The notes under the pieces: model-generated
The model's database searches: none
What the model was told of the DNA's origin: nothing
Seen by the model: the letters and a program-made list of their open reading frames with translations, nothing else
Position numbers and translations under genes: made by a program
Shown here: one piece after another, positions 35,920 to 48,526 of the stretch
How the letters are laid out: each line of letters opens with the position of its first letter
Numbering within the stretch: the stretch's first letter is position 1
Assembly (NCBI RefSeq): GCF_041260155.1
Contig: NW_027248277.1
Coordinates: forward strand, 4,252,501-4,316,500
Length of the DNA stretch: 64,000 nucleotides
Origin: Ptychodera flava
Taxonomy: Eukaryota > Hemichordata > Enteropneusta > Ptychoderidae
Reading direction: 5' to 3'

Positions 35920-35994
35920 GTACTACAAATGCCATACTTTTGGGAAGCATGTTATGACAAACTGAAGGGGTCGTTCTCTGTGAAAAGTCAGCAT
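35920..35994 (+). CDS. Zinc-finger gene B, probable short second exon
   Basis: Same as 22,942-23,016 with one change (TAC to GAC, Y to D at codon 13). Acceptor TTCTGCAG and donor GTAAAT are kept, phase 0 on both sides. Confidence 0.4.
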
Positions 35995-36058
35995 GTAAAT
36001 TTGTTATTTCAATCAGACACAGATTCTTATTAAAGTTTGTTGTTCTACCTATTTCCAG

Positions 36059-37962
36059 GGTGAAGAATTAATGGAAAAGCTTGGATGTCAGGTGTTTATC
36101 CTTGTCTCAGAAGATGGAATCTGTTCCAGTTTTATGGGAAGTGAAGTCTTCTTGAAAGATTTCTGTTCCTCTGGATTGAGAGTAAACCAATGGATGTTCT
36201 CAGAATGAGGAAAATTATTCAGACACAACCAAACTATTGGATCGCAGAAGACAATGGATGTAGTCAACAAATATTGTACAGAAGTAAACAACAAGAAACA
36301 GACAGCAATATTCAAAATAACCAATCTGTAAAATGTGAGATGGTAGAGACATCCCATTGCTTGTATGATACAATCTCCATGACAACTGTTAATGAGAGAG
36401 TTGAAATGGATGGTTACTTGGCAACCAATGACATGAACAGTGAGTTAATAAATGATAGAAAAGGTGTCAACGATGATTATACTAAACAGAAGCTGGTCCC
36501 TGAATCAGATGTTGCAACTTTCGATGAAGAGGAAAAGACAACTGGTGTTTCCATGGAAACTGATGCAAATTGGGAGAATTCTGACACAGAAACAATATCA
36601 GATGTGAATGATGAAACAATAAGTACTGTAAGTGGGCATAGCAGTGATATTGCTGCATCACCATGCAACCAAAGTGATGATGACCTAAACTGTGGGAATC
36701 CCTTTGACAATGGGGATGGAAAGGTGTCTGAAAAAGATGGCATAATAAAGACAAAGGAAGTAAACTTAGAAACAAAAGAGGGTGCTGTTGATAAGCAAGA
36801 CATGCCAAAGAAGAGCAATATGATGAGAAAGCAGAGAAATTTGACAACTCAGGAGTTTAAGAAGACTAGAAAAAAGAAAAAAGGTGATAGCAAAGAAAAA
36901 AGGAAGAAAACCACTAGGATGGTTTCTGGAAGAAGACATTATATCCGTCGGAAGATCAGTTCCGAAAAGGATGTTGAACATCACAGAGAAATGGTAAAGA
37001 AGGTCTTCACAGAATCAAATGATAATGCTGTATATTTATGTGAAAGATGTGGTTTGTCATTTAAGAGTTCCGGATTATTAGAAGTGCATCAACAGAGAGC
37101 AGCTTGCTCTGAAAGGAAATGTCGATTTTGTGGAAAGAAGTTTCCGCACAGAGAGTGGCAAGAACATTTGCTTAATTATCATGTGACAGAATTAATTGTT
37201 TATGAGTGTCATGTATGTGAAAAACAGTTCTGGCAACATGCAACTTATTACAATCATGTGAAAGTGCATCAAGTCAACGGAAACCCTTTCACTTGTAATG
37301 AGTGTGGAGCCACATTCACATCAATGAAGTCATTGCGCAGTCATAAAGTGATACATGGTAGAGAACTTAAATGCGATTTCTGCGAATATAAGACTTATCA
37401 TAAATATCAACTAAACATTCACATGAAACGACATAGCGATAGTGAAGCGTTCGACTGTAAATTCTGTGGTAAGCATTTGGTCAGTTCAGGTAGTCTGAGC
37501 ATGCACATCCAACGATTTCATATTCAGTCGAAATATCAGTGTACAGATTGTAAGAAGGAGTTTGCATTTCAAAGGATCTTAAATGAACACAGAGCACGAC
37601 ATCATCAGGACAACATCAATTGTTTCATCTGTGAAAAGTGTGGTAAAGGTTTTCACACTAAGACGCTACTTCATGACCACTTGAGATATACACACAGTGA
37701 AAGTACTGTACAGTGTGAGGTCTGCGGGAAACAATTTAAACACCGCTCAAAGCTTTGGGTGCACTCACGAATTCATAACAAAGCCATGTATCAATCACAC
37801 CAGTGTGAACTTTGCCCTAGAAAGTTCTTAAGTAGGTCAAATGTCAAAATGCATATGATATCAGCCCATTCTGATGAAAGACCTCATCAGTGTCAGCTGT
37901 GTGGGTATTCCTGTAAACTTAAAGGTAACTTGACAAAACACATGAAAGTACACAACAGATAG
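36059..37962 (+). pseudogene. Zinc-finger gene B, last exon, early frameshift
   Basis: The acceptor and the GEELMEKLGCQV start match gene A. One A is missing from an A-run near 36,184 (AGTAAACC against AGTAAAACC in A and C), codon 39 from ATG 36,071, so the first frame soon stops. From the ATG at 36,190 a 590-codon frame runs to the end: acidic Ser/Asp/Glu-rich part, basic part (near residues 205-255), then C2HC finger 1 and C2H2 fingers 2-11 from about residue 282. An N-terminally shortened but finger-complete protein is possible, and a homopolymer sequencing error is also possible. It differs from gene A in the finger region only within 37,544-37,705. Confidence 0.8.
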
Positions 37963-37976
37963 AGGGTCATGTCCAG

Positions 37977-38041
37977 CAGGGTGAACTTTGTAGGGGAAAG
38001 TTCATTAGCAGGCAAAAGGTCAAAGTGCACATAAATCTACC
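37977..38041 (+). pseudogene. Fossil zinc finger behind the stop of gene B
   Basis: Same remnant as behind gene A (GELCRGKFISRQKVKVH), identical in sequence as far as I can see. Confidence 0.7.
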
Positions 38042-38084
38042 AATTGTTATGAATTGATCGATCATGAGACTACACAACATTTAA

Positions 38085-38339
38085 CCCTTTTCCTGCCAGA
38101 CAGTATCACTTCCCCATCAGCGAAGTCAGTAAAAAGCGGTATTGAGCATGACGTTTTTTCATCCACTGGGTCTGTTATAGAGTCTTTAGTCCTTAAAATC
38201 AATTTTACGGTATTTATGCTTTCAACAGTCTTCAAAATGTTGAATATTATGTTAAAATACACCATATGGAATATGTTGTATTTCATTAATTTTAACCATC
38301 TTGACCTGATGGTGAAATATGGACTTGGCGGGAAAAGGG
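38085..38339. mobile_element. 255-bp MITE with TTAA target, unit 2 copy
   Basis: Counterpart of 25,104-25,359, with the same ends and the same flanking TTAA. Confidence 0.75.
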
Positions 38340-40150
38340 TTAATTTCTTCCAACTTTGACCAAGTATAGCCATGTTTTGCTGAATATTCACGGGTTATGA
38401 CACTAAGTTACTGCACTCATTGCATGATGTGTTGAGTGACATATTACTGTTTTGATGAGTGTCTCAGCAATGATGCAAAGTACAGATTGGTGATGGGTGT
38501 ATTTCATGATATTGACCAAATTTCACATTGTAAACCCTTGTATCATACACGGAAGTTGACCTTGTTTCTTGTATTCATATGATATTTGTAGCAAAATGCA
38601 ACTGTCACTTTCGATATTATTTGACAATAGGGCTCAGCTGTACCATTTCATTGAGGGGATTCAACCTTTCAACGAGAGTATTTTGTCGTTAATCTATCAA
38701 TAGAGGTTTCCACAAAATGAAGGATACTCAATGTATCTACTTTGAGCAGTGGAAATAAAATAAAGGAAGGAAAAGCAAAAATGGTGTTCTGTTTTGTAAA
38801 AAAATACCTCAACCCTTCACAACAGGTATGTGCTCTCTCCAGTGTTTTCAATAAATGGTTACGTGTTTATTGTTTAATTATTTGCGAGTCCGGCTTTCTT
38901 CTGATGTCCGATATAAAAGAGCCTGCCTCACAAGTAAGTGGTCTGTCAAAAATTGAGGCAAAGTCAAATTAATTTAGTGTTGTTCATTTCATGCATTTTG
39001 AGCAGGAGAGTGCATGACTAGCCTTGTACAGTAACCATTTCCAGTGCATCTATGAATGCATTCACTGTATGATCAAGAATATTGTGTTCTTGGACGTTCG
39101 CCGGAACCACTACATGTAATATGAATTTATTATCTCAGAAAGAAAATGAGAAGAGTTTCATCCCATGTGTTTTATCAAAATAGTCAAAATGTAGTCAACC
39201 ATGGATTGCATTTGGGAATTTAGAGGTTTGAGGATGTCATGCTATCCATCTCCATACAAGTGATTTGAAATAAACAAAATGATGATGTTATCTTTTTAGC
39301 TCATATTTGCTATGTCCATAAATACCAAAAAGAGCTTATATGGTGAGTCGGTGGCGTATGTATGTATGTATGTATGTATGTATGTATGTGTGTTTGCATG
39401 TATGTTTGTCTGTATGTATGTATGTGCGGATGTACAGTATGGGTTGCGATGTGACGTTGTTCAAATGAACATGTCAGTGTCAAAAATATGCAAATTAGGT
39501 AAGAAAAAAGGGAAATCCTGCAAATGTGCGGAAGTGGTAGCATTAACTGAAACAGCCCACACATCTGAGTCAGAGCTTCTATGACCTTTAACCTATGTGT
39601 ATGAAGTGTACCTATTATGTGTATGAGTGGTGGCAGTGACTGAAACAGCCAACTCCACTGACCTTGTGTCATTTCCTGTCATTGTTCATTAAGTGATACA
39701 TATTATTACATACCGTATATTATGTGAATTGGGAAAATACATACTCATATGTTTAAACTCAGACAAGAAAAAATGAAAAAGAACAAAGTAAAATATTTAT
39801 GAACCTGTGTTTTTTAAAACCTTTATTGTACTTTATGATCAAGATCCCAACTGGGATACGATTTCAATAAAGGCTTACTTTTAAATTACTTTACTTTACT
39901 TTACTTTACATATTGGCAGACCTGCTGAAACCATGAAGGACTGTGTTGAAACATTCCTCTGCTAAGCGTGTTCCTAAAGTTGACTTCCAGTACCTAAAGT
40001 TTCAGACCTTATTTATTACTTTTATCATTCTTGTTTTTCTGCTTTAAATATTTCTTGATAGACAAACTCAAACAAATTATGAGCTCACTGTCCTTGACGG
40101 TATTTTTTACACATTTGTATGATGATACTGATTTAGCAAATATAAACAAC

Positions 40151-40184
<34 letters not shown>

Positions 40185-41378
40185 ATAATTGTAGTGTATT
40201 TACAAAACCATAAAAGACAACAAATGAGGCTGTTTCAAATTTTATCATGAACAACTCATATAACCCTATGTTTCCTGTGTCCTTGAGTATATCACTCAGA
40301 AAACGATGAACTCAGAAACCAGTCAGTCAACTGACTATAACTACACATTACCAGTATATCACTATTCCATGTCAGTCGCATTTTAATTGGTGAGGCTGGG
40401 TGACTTGTAAATTTCGATGGTTTTCTTGGATTCGTTGATAATACAATGGAAATAACAGGCTTCGCCCTGACCATTAGCGTTTGTTTATGGTCGCAGGTGA
40501 GAGGAAAGCCAAAATAAATGGGCCCAGCAAGCCTCGCCTGTTAATCTACTTCTGTCATTGGATTGTGGATTGGTATGATTGCGATTATTTTTCTGTCCTC
40601 TTGCTCTAGACTGAAAGATCCGTCACTCAAAGGTGCTCTCTACGCTGCCCCAGAGTGTTCTCAAGCAACAGATCTTTCTATCTCGTTTTTGCCCATAAGT
40701 AAATGTTAATGATCAGGGTGATGCCCTGTGCTTGTTCTCAACCATCTCATACCAAAGACACTTGTCAAAATATATTAATTATTTGAGTTGAGTGTTTCTC
40801 CGTACAATGAACTTTTTTGAGGGTTATGAGAGTTTTAGATCTTTTTACTAAATTTTACCAATCTGGAGTTTGTGTTAAGTTTTCAAAAGACAAAAATTAC
40901 AAAAGACAAGAATTACTTCAGTCATCAACAACCTCAATAAAAAACGAAGAAACATTAAATCCTTTTAAGCCATGATTGTCAGAATTGCTATGCCACATAT
41001 TGTAAAACTTATAAATTTGTTTATTTACTGTGCTTATTTATTTATTTATTTATTCATTCATTCATTCATTCATTCATTCATTTATTCATTACTTCATTTC
41101 CTTACAGTCTCATTCAAGCTTACACAAAATCCTAAGGATTCAACAAATTTACCGATAACGTATCAAATCAACTGATAATGTATTGGATCAAGTGATTCAT
41201 GGGAATAGATTCATAGGGATAGATCTATCCTCGATCAAACGATCAATTCATTGATCATTCCATAGATCGACCGATTGATCGATCGACATACAGATCTTCA
41301 TTAATCGATCGATATTTCTATCGATTGAATGATTGAATAAATTGATCGATTGCTCGACTAATAGAACGATTGAAAAAT

Positions 41379-41458
<80 letters not shown>

Positions 41459-42490
41459 TTCGATCGATAGATAGATATATCGATCGACGTATAGATAAAT
41501 GAAGAGATAGTGTATCAAGTCAACCGATAATGTAGCCAAGTGAACAATAATGGTATCCAATAAACCGATGATGTAATTAATCAACCAATTATGTATCAAA
41601 TCAACCAATAGCCTAGCCAAGTCCAACAGTTAAGATTCCAATCAACTGATAATGCATCAAGTCAACAAATAAATTATCAATCGATCGATAAAAACAAAAT
41701 GGAAACTAAAGATAAATGGAAACTAACTAAATATAAATCAGTGTTGTATCTTTCGTTTTTTTTCAAAATCAATCAGTTACACCTTCAAAGTTACATATAT
41801 TTAGACTATACTGTTTGACACTGTGTCTTTATCGACATACTTTCTAAGTTGGGACTTGGAAAAAAGTTTTCTACATTACCGATTATAAAATTTCGTTACT
41901 TACAACGTCAGTATATCAAAATGACGATAAGCCTTTACAAAATAATCGCAATCATACCCATCTGTAATCCGATAACACCAGGTCAAAATTCGTAATACAC
42001 TAGTTCTAAACAAAGACACAAAACAGCACAGAACAGACAGTAAAGCACCGGTACACACTCATGTAACTCTCATTATGGGACTGAATTACAGGTATACGTA
42101 AATCTGGACTCACAGTTCAATTGAATTCCTTACATTCAAATTTCATCAATTTTGCAAGTTACTCATGTAAACAAGCCAAGTCAAAGGAGTTGCTTTTTCT
42201 TTCCTTTTTATCATTTCTGTCGTGATTCACGTCAAGTCACATCTTATTTCAAGTAGGATTACTAAGACATCGCAAAATTATTCGGAGTAGTCGTACGTAG
42301 TATAGTACTGATATATAGAAAATACCGCTTATGCCAAGAAAATAAAAGTTTGTTTGTCCTCGCGCCGCGATTCAATTGAGACCCGCCGCGTCAACCTTTT
42401 TTCTGCTCATGAGGAAATGAAAGAAAACCAAAATATAATACGACGATAGTGCATAACACAGTGCTGTGTAAAACAGAACTGTAAACAAAA
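38340..42490. other. Unit 2 3' flank, copy of unit 1 25,360-29,535
   Basis: Non-coding throughout. It includes GTAT (39,355-39,425), AAC (40,150-40,185), TTCA (41,040-41,090), GATC-rich and TATC (41,380-41,458) runs that differ in length from unit 1. No gene recognised. Confidence 0.7.
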
Positions 42491-42608
42491 TAACTGACAC
42501 TATTATTTTTTTTTTTATCTTTTATTTAAAATTCGCCAGGAGTTTCACATCGAACATGCCTTACGGCAAATGTAATATACTTGAAAAGTACAAAGCAAAC
42601 TACAATAA

Positions 42609-45600
42609 TTAGCAAGATTTCATTATTTTTTCAAAAGCTTCTACAAATTTGCTATCATGTCGTAATTCTTTCTCAGTCTTATATCTTAAAACACACTCCT
42701 GTCTGAAAAGTACATCTATGGGTACTTTCCCATCCCCGAGCCAATATTTATGAATAGACCATTTTCCTAGCAAAATAAACAGTTTGATCACTTCTCCATT
42801 GAATTTGGTGCAAAGCCATTTTTCTGCATTACAATTGAAAATAATGTCAACATTCGTCAAAACTACATTTCTACTCAAAAAATTACAAATGATAATTGAA
42901 ATTTTTACCCAAAGACGTTTTGCCACTCGGCATTCCAAAAATTTATGTTCAAAGAATCGGGAACCTGACATACATTACAATTCACAGAATCGATTTTTTT
43001 CCAATAATACAAATACTTATTACATGGTAATAACCTATGTAGCAATTTCCATTGAAATTCTCTTAATTTAATTTCTCTTGTACATAAATAAATATTCTTC
43101 CAAATCATCTGACTGTGAACAAGTGTTTTTAAGTTATTTACTCCTAGTGACGAATACCATTTATCGATTGCAAGTTTGTCAGTGCTAGAACATTGTTGCT
43201 TTAGGAGAATACAATAGATGGATTTACAAGTGATTTTGTCTATTGGAATAAATTGACTGCAAACTCTCTCCTGTAAGTGACTTGTAAAAAATATGATATT
43301 TCTTACTCCACCTTTGCGTTACATTTCGTTTTGCAATGACATTATCACATGCTATGTACCAGTCATTTAAAACTCTGACATAAAAATGAGGTATTAATGA
43401 CGATACATTTCTTGGTAAGGAATTCCAACATCGGTTTTGTTGTAATAAATCACATGACTCATCGATAGTAAAGTAATGCCATGGTATTGCAGCCCAAATG
43501 CTGCCTTTACCAGAAACCAATCTTTTTACCCAAATGGCATTGACGGCACGAAGCTGTTTATCAACATTGATACTCTTGACACCACCCTTGTGGTAGTCTT
43601 TTTCCAGTGTCGTTTGTTTAATTGGACGTTTTCTTTTGATAAAAACATCAACAAGTTTTTGCACTTTAGCTTTCACTTCATCGGGTATACCGATTACTGA
43701 AGCTAAAAACAGAATTTGCGAAATACCTAATACTTTCACAATAACAACTCTCCCATAAAGTGTTAAATTTCTTCTGCCCCAAGTATTTAAAATATTTCCA
43801 GCTTTTTTATTTTATTTGACCAATTTAAATCTTTGCATTTTTCATCATCATACCCAAAATAAGCTCCAAGGTTTTCACAGGCTCATTTGTCCATTCAATC
43901 CCATCCACCTTATCAGTACAGTTTCTATTTTTACCCACCCACATTGCTTTCGACTTTCGACTACTCATTTTTAATCCACAGCACTTATGAAAGTCCCCCA
44001 TAACATTTAAACAATCTTAATAGAACCCTTATCTTTCACAAAATTGTCGTATCATCAGCTAGTAAAGAGGTTTTCGCAGAGTTGTTATTTGGAATAGAAA
44101 TACCAGAAATTTGCTTGTGTTGTCTAACTTTACATGCAAGGACTTCTATGACAAGTAAAAAACAGTAATGCAGAGAGAGGACAACCCTGACGTACTCCTC
44201 TCTGAAGCGAAAAGAAATCGGAATTCCAACCTTTATACGAAATGCTGCTAGAAATGTTGGTGTATAATACTTTCACCCATTGAATAAAATTGTGACCAAA
44301 ATTAAACCGTTTCAATACGTTAACATGAAGTTCCAGTTCACACTGTCAAAAGCTTTTTACATAATCAATAAACAAAATTGCACCCTCTAAGTTGTTCTTT
44401 TTGTATAGTGCAGGTTATCAGTGATGAGACGTATATTTTCGCCAATATAACGTCCTTTCATGTAACCAGTTTGATCACGATCAATGACAAAAGGTAAAAC
44501 ACATTTCAGCCTGTTTGATAATACATTGGTAGCAATCTTGTAATCAATATTCAACAATGACACAGGCCTCCAATTATTTAAATCACTTTCCATGCCCTTT
44601 TTGAATAATAGAGATATCATACCTCGCTTTTGTAACGTTGAAAGTTCGCCAAAAATCAAAGCGTCATTCAAAGAAGAAATAACTAAATATTTATATCTTG
44701 CCAGAAGAAACGATAAAATTCTACTGACAATCCGTCGCAACCCGGAGAACTTGTTTCCTTGCATGGTCTTTAGCGCGTGGAGGCATTCCTCTTCTGTGAG
44801 AAGACCTTCGCATAGCTCCTGCTGTGAATCAGATAGCTGTGGTAAAACCGTGTCCGATAGAAAACTGTCCAACGTCATTCCACTTTCTCTGTGCTTATAC
44901 AGCTCGCTGTAGAAGTTACGCTGTTCTCGGAGAATTCCATCTGTGTCTGTCACCTGTTTTCCATCACTTGTCACAAGCTCTTTCATTTCTTTTTTTGCAG
45001 CGTTATGTTTTCCATGTTTAAAAAGTACTTGGTGCTTCTTTCCCCCTTTTCAATCCATGTGGCGCGAGATCGTATTTGTGCCCTTCTGATAATAACGTGT
45101 ATAGCTCTTCAAGCCGCTTCTTAGTTTCACCGTATCTTTGTATATTCTCATCCGATGGATTTGTGATCATTAATCTTTCATATTCTTGTAGCTTCTTTTC
45201 AAGGTTCGGTATTTTTTTGTTGTAGTTCTTTGTCGCGTTCCGCGTAAATTCTATAGCATATTCTCTAACTTCTCCTTTTAAAAGATCCCACTTCACTTGG
45301 TTGTATCAAAGCTTTTACGTTGACAGTTCTGTATAAGTTCTTTTACATTTGTAACGAATTCTTCCTTATCCAAAAGTTTATTGTTGAATTTCCACGTTCC
45401 TGGTCCCCTCTTGTCGACGCTTAACTGAATCTCCAGGGATACAGCCTATGGTCTGACAGTATGGCAGGTCTGATGTCTGTCTTCTTGACTTGACGAAGAA
45501 GATGCTTAGCAAGAAAATGTAGTCCAGGCGGCTGTGAACTGGCGATGGTGTGAGTCTGCGCCATGTGAAATGACGTTTTCCTGGGTGCAATTTTCGCCAA

Positions 45601-46152
45601 ACGTCACATAGACTGAAACGCTGAATGAAATTCCGTAAAACGGCTGTAGAGCTGTCATTTGTACGGCGTGAATTTGCATTGGATACTCTGTCCATATTTT
45701 TGTCCAGTGCGCAGTTGAAATCACCTACCACTATTGTGTTCTCGTACAAACAATTTTCGTTGACGTAATCGTTGCATTTTTCGAAGAACTCTTTTCTTTG
45801 TTTCATACCATTTGGGCGTAAATACCACAGACTGACATTTTCAAACCATTGTGACTCCCATTTATTATGATAATTCGGCCATCATTGTCTTTCCACACAG
45901 TGTCAACGTCAAAGTGAAAATTTTGACGGACCAATATAGCTGTACCTCTGCTATAATTGTCACCTTTCGAATAGAAAATTCTGCCACACCATTCTTTTTC
46001 CCACAGATCAGTGTCTCTTCCGTCTCCGTGAAGTTCTTGTAAAATTGCCACATCTGTCTTTTGAAATTTAAGCCATCGAAAGATATGTTGTCGCTTGGTT
46101 TCTCGTTGAAACCCCTGACGTTCAGGGTAATAAATCTGATATTGTTCATCAT
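42609..46152 (-). pseudogene. LINE ORF2 (endonuclease and reverse transcriptase), broken
   Basis: The start MMNNIRFITLNVRGFN shows the endonuclease LNVRG motif. Further motifs in shifted frames are ILQELHG, GDFNCALD and RLDYIF. The reverse transcriptase shows NNWRPVSLLNIDYK, DQTGYMKGRYIGENIR and RGVRQGCPLSALLF. The C-terminal part (43,739 to 42,609) has the Trp-rich text usual after the polymerase. At least six frame breaks are visible. The expected YADD-type catalytic box between about 44,130 and 43,740 is not in any long open frame. Confidence 0.85.
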
Positions 46153-47268
46153 TAGGATCGCAACTTCCGTCTTCTTTTACGATTCTTCTTGGTGTCTGTT
46201 TTCTTCACAGTTGTTGACGTTAATAATGGCGGTGATTCTGCAGATAACTCCGAGACGTCCTCTCGAGACGTATTATATCTCTCATCGTCACCGCTAACGT
46301 CAGTTACATTTTCATCGTCCACATCTGTCACGTTTTTATCATCTTGTAGACTCTCTGACGTTACAGCTATTTTCGACTTGTTTCCTTTACTTTCCCGTAA
46401 AAAAGCAATGATAGAACTTTGCTCTTTTCCGTCGGATGTGGTAGTCGCTTTACCCTTCTGAATGACAGTTGCAGTCTTTGGAGTACTTTCTCTTTGTATC
46501 GGTACTTCACGTTGTTTTGATGGAGGATCGTTGACCGTGTCTTTTCTGGTTGTTTTACAGTCTCTTGCCATGTGTCCATCTCCTGAACATTTCCTGCACT
46601 TTACCGGCTTTGCGCAAACGGAACTTGAATGTCCTTCCTCAAGACATTTACCACAGCGTTGTTGGAAATTTGCCATGGGTTGTTTGCAAATGATCTTAGC
46701 CGAAAATGTTCCGATTTTAATGAAGTCTGGTAACGGTGCTTTCGGCTGTTCAACATACACAGACCGATCTCCATTGAAGATGTTGGTCAGCTTGCCTCCG
46801 AACCTCCACTTTAGACGAGTTATGTCTGTTTTTAGCTGCAGCCCATGTTGTTAAGGGTGGTCATAATCGCACTATCATCAAGCGATAGAGGCAAGTCTTT
46901 TATGGTTACTCTGAGCCAGTTCTCATGCAGTTCTCTTCTAAAGGGGTTTCGTCCCCATAGTGGAACAGACTTACCCGTAATGCTAGCCCGTGCTGAAGTA
47001 AAATTGTTCTGTCAGCTTCATCACTTAGATAAATTCGCCACAATCCCCTTACTCGTTGTAATCCTTCAAGACTATCGATTGTAACGACTTCTGCTATTGC
47101 TGCTAAAACCTCCTCACCTCTTAGCCAGTGGCTGCTATCTCTTGGTTCCACGTCTGACTGTTTGAGAAAGAGCGGTAGAACTTGAGCGCTGTCTTGGCTG
47201 GCTGTAGCATTCCGGTTGTCGGCAACCACCTGTGCGTACAGTGCTTTGTCTTGACTCGCCGTGGCCAT
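46152..47268 (-). pseudogene. LINE ORF1 (zinc-knuckle RNA-binding protein), broken
   Basis: The N-terminal part (47,268 down to 46,906, MATASQDKALYAQVV...) continues after a frame break into 46,760-46,152. That part contains CGKCLEEGHSSSVC and CRKCSGDGHMARDC, two CCHC knuckles, followed by a Ser/Lys/Asp-rich tail ending RRRKLRS. In LINEs such proteins coat the element RNA. The stop TAA shares its last A with the ORF2 start (TAATG at 46,150-46,154), and the knuckle pair lies about 45 residues into the second piece. Confidence 0.85.
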
Positions 47269-47490
47269 ATTGGCTTGTTCGGTACCAAAACTAACAAAAA
47301 TCCTTCTTACACGAACAAAATGTTCACTTTGTTACCTTAACACTGCTCACAAACAGTTTAAGTAACAGATGACTGAGACTTAGATGCAAAACACCACTGA
47401 TTTCGCTAGAAATATACGATTTTTAGAGCGTTCCGAAAACCTGCTTCCGTAGATTGCAGAACAGAGCGCCCTAACTGACACTATTATTTT

Positions 47491-47800
47491 ATTCAGAACT
47501 GTACACATATGTCACTGTTCTATATATAAAGCTGACAAAACTGTGCATTGCTGCATTAAAAGTCAAACCGCACAACTGTTGCTGTACAAAAATACTAAAG
47601 CAACACTGCTGTGCATTTATCTCTGCATGCATTCCTATGTCGTTTTCATGTTCTTTGCGCATTCTTGTTAGTTGACAGAGAAAAAAAATGAGGAGCAAAA
47701 AGCCCCGCATCACCACATCATTTTTGCAATATGTCTAGGATGAGAAACAATCTTATATTTGTGACAATTTATGCTAAACGGAAAAATAAATAGAATAAAA
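47491..47800. other. Unit 2 end, after the LINE
   Basis: The first ~130 bp match unit 1 (29,552-29,680). After GCATTTATC the two units differ. No gene. Confidence 0.5.
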
Positions 47801-48084
47801 GAAAATTGAGCACGAGACAATGTGATAACAAATCGATCTTTAGATCTATTTATCAATTTATCGATCGACCAATTTATAGAATCGATCGATCGATCTATCG
47901 ACTAATGATCTATCTTTTTATCGAATTGATAGATCTTTCGTTCTATCAATCGATCTGCCCATCAATTTATCTATCGATCGATCAGTCGATCGATCGACCG
48001 ACCATCTATCAAACATCGACAGATAGATCGATCGACCAATCGATTGAGTGATCGATTTATCTCTCGATACATTGATCGACGTAT

Positions 48085-48115
<31 letters not shown>

Positions 48116-48420
48116 ATATTTATCGATCTATAATATAATCGATATTTCTCTCCCCATGAATCGCTTAATCGGATATTATCAGTTAATTGATACGTTATTG
48201 TTTGTTTTGATGCGGTATTGGTTGACTTTTCTATGTTATTAGTTGATTTAATCCGTTATTGGTGCATTGATTCGTTATCGGTAAATTTGTTGATATGTTA
48301 TCGGCCAGGAAAAATTACTACGTTATCAGTTAGAAAAATTTGCTACATTATTGGTTCGTTACTACGTTATCGGTTGATTTACTTCGTTATCGGTAAATTT
48401 TTACTACGTTATAGGGTTTG
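47801..48420. repeat. GATC-rich and TATC tract with ~20-bp minisatellite at unit 3 start
   Basis: Dense GATCGAT sequence (to 48,080), TATC run, then minisatellite identical in layout to 1-330. It forms the junction of units 2 and 3. Confidence 0.85.
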
Positions 48421-48425
48421 ATAAA

Positions 48426-48502
48426 GCCTAGATTCTATTCGTCCGCTTACCTCCGTACGTGGGTCGGAGGTACGGAGGCAAGCGGACGAATAGAATCTAG
48501 GC
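48426..48502. mobile_element. 77-bp hairpin
   Basis: Two 33-nt arms (GCCTAGATTCTATTCGTCCG... and its complement) with one mismatch and a loop of about 11 nt. Size and pairing resemble a microRNA precursor, but insertion within a minisatellite fits a tiny foldback element better. Confidence 0.7.
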
Positions 48503-48526
48503 TAGGTTTGATACGTTAATCGGTTA

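Larger units (their letters stand above)
42510..47471 (-). mobile_element. Tx1/L1-like LINE, nearly full length, degraded
   Basis: A 4,962-bp insertion on the minus strand, flanked by the perfect 19-bp duplication TAACTGACACTATTATTTT (42,491-42,509 and 47,472-47,490). The A-rich 3' tail is at 42,510. It has an ORF1 with two CCHC knuckles and an ORF2 with apurinic-type endonuclease and reverse transcriptase, the layout of L1/Tx1-group LINEs. The Tx1 assignment rests on general resemblance of the ORF2 text. Only unit 2 carries it, so it is younger than the duplication. Several frame breaks mean this copy cannot make ORF2. Confidence 0.9.

Noticed and set aside
40561-40605. Tiny insertion in unit 2 sharing GGATTGGTATGATTGC with the tail at about 18,887
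   Set aside because: Only ~20 bp long and explainable by local GGATTG duplication, so too little to call an insertion.
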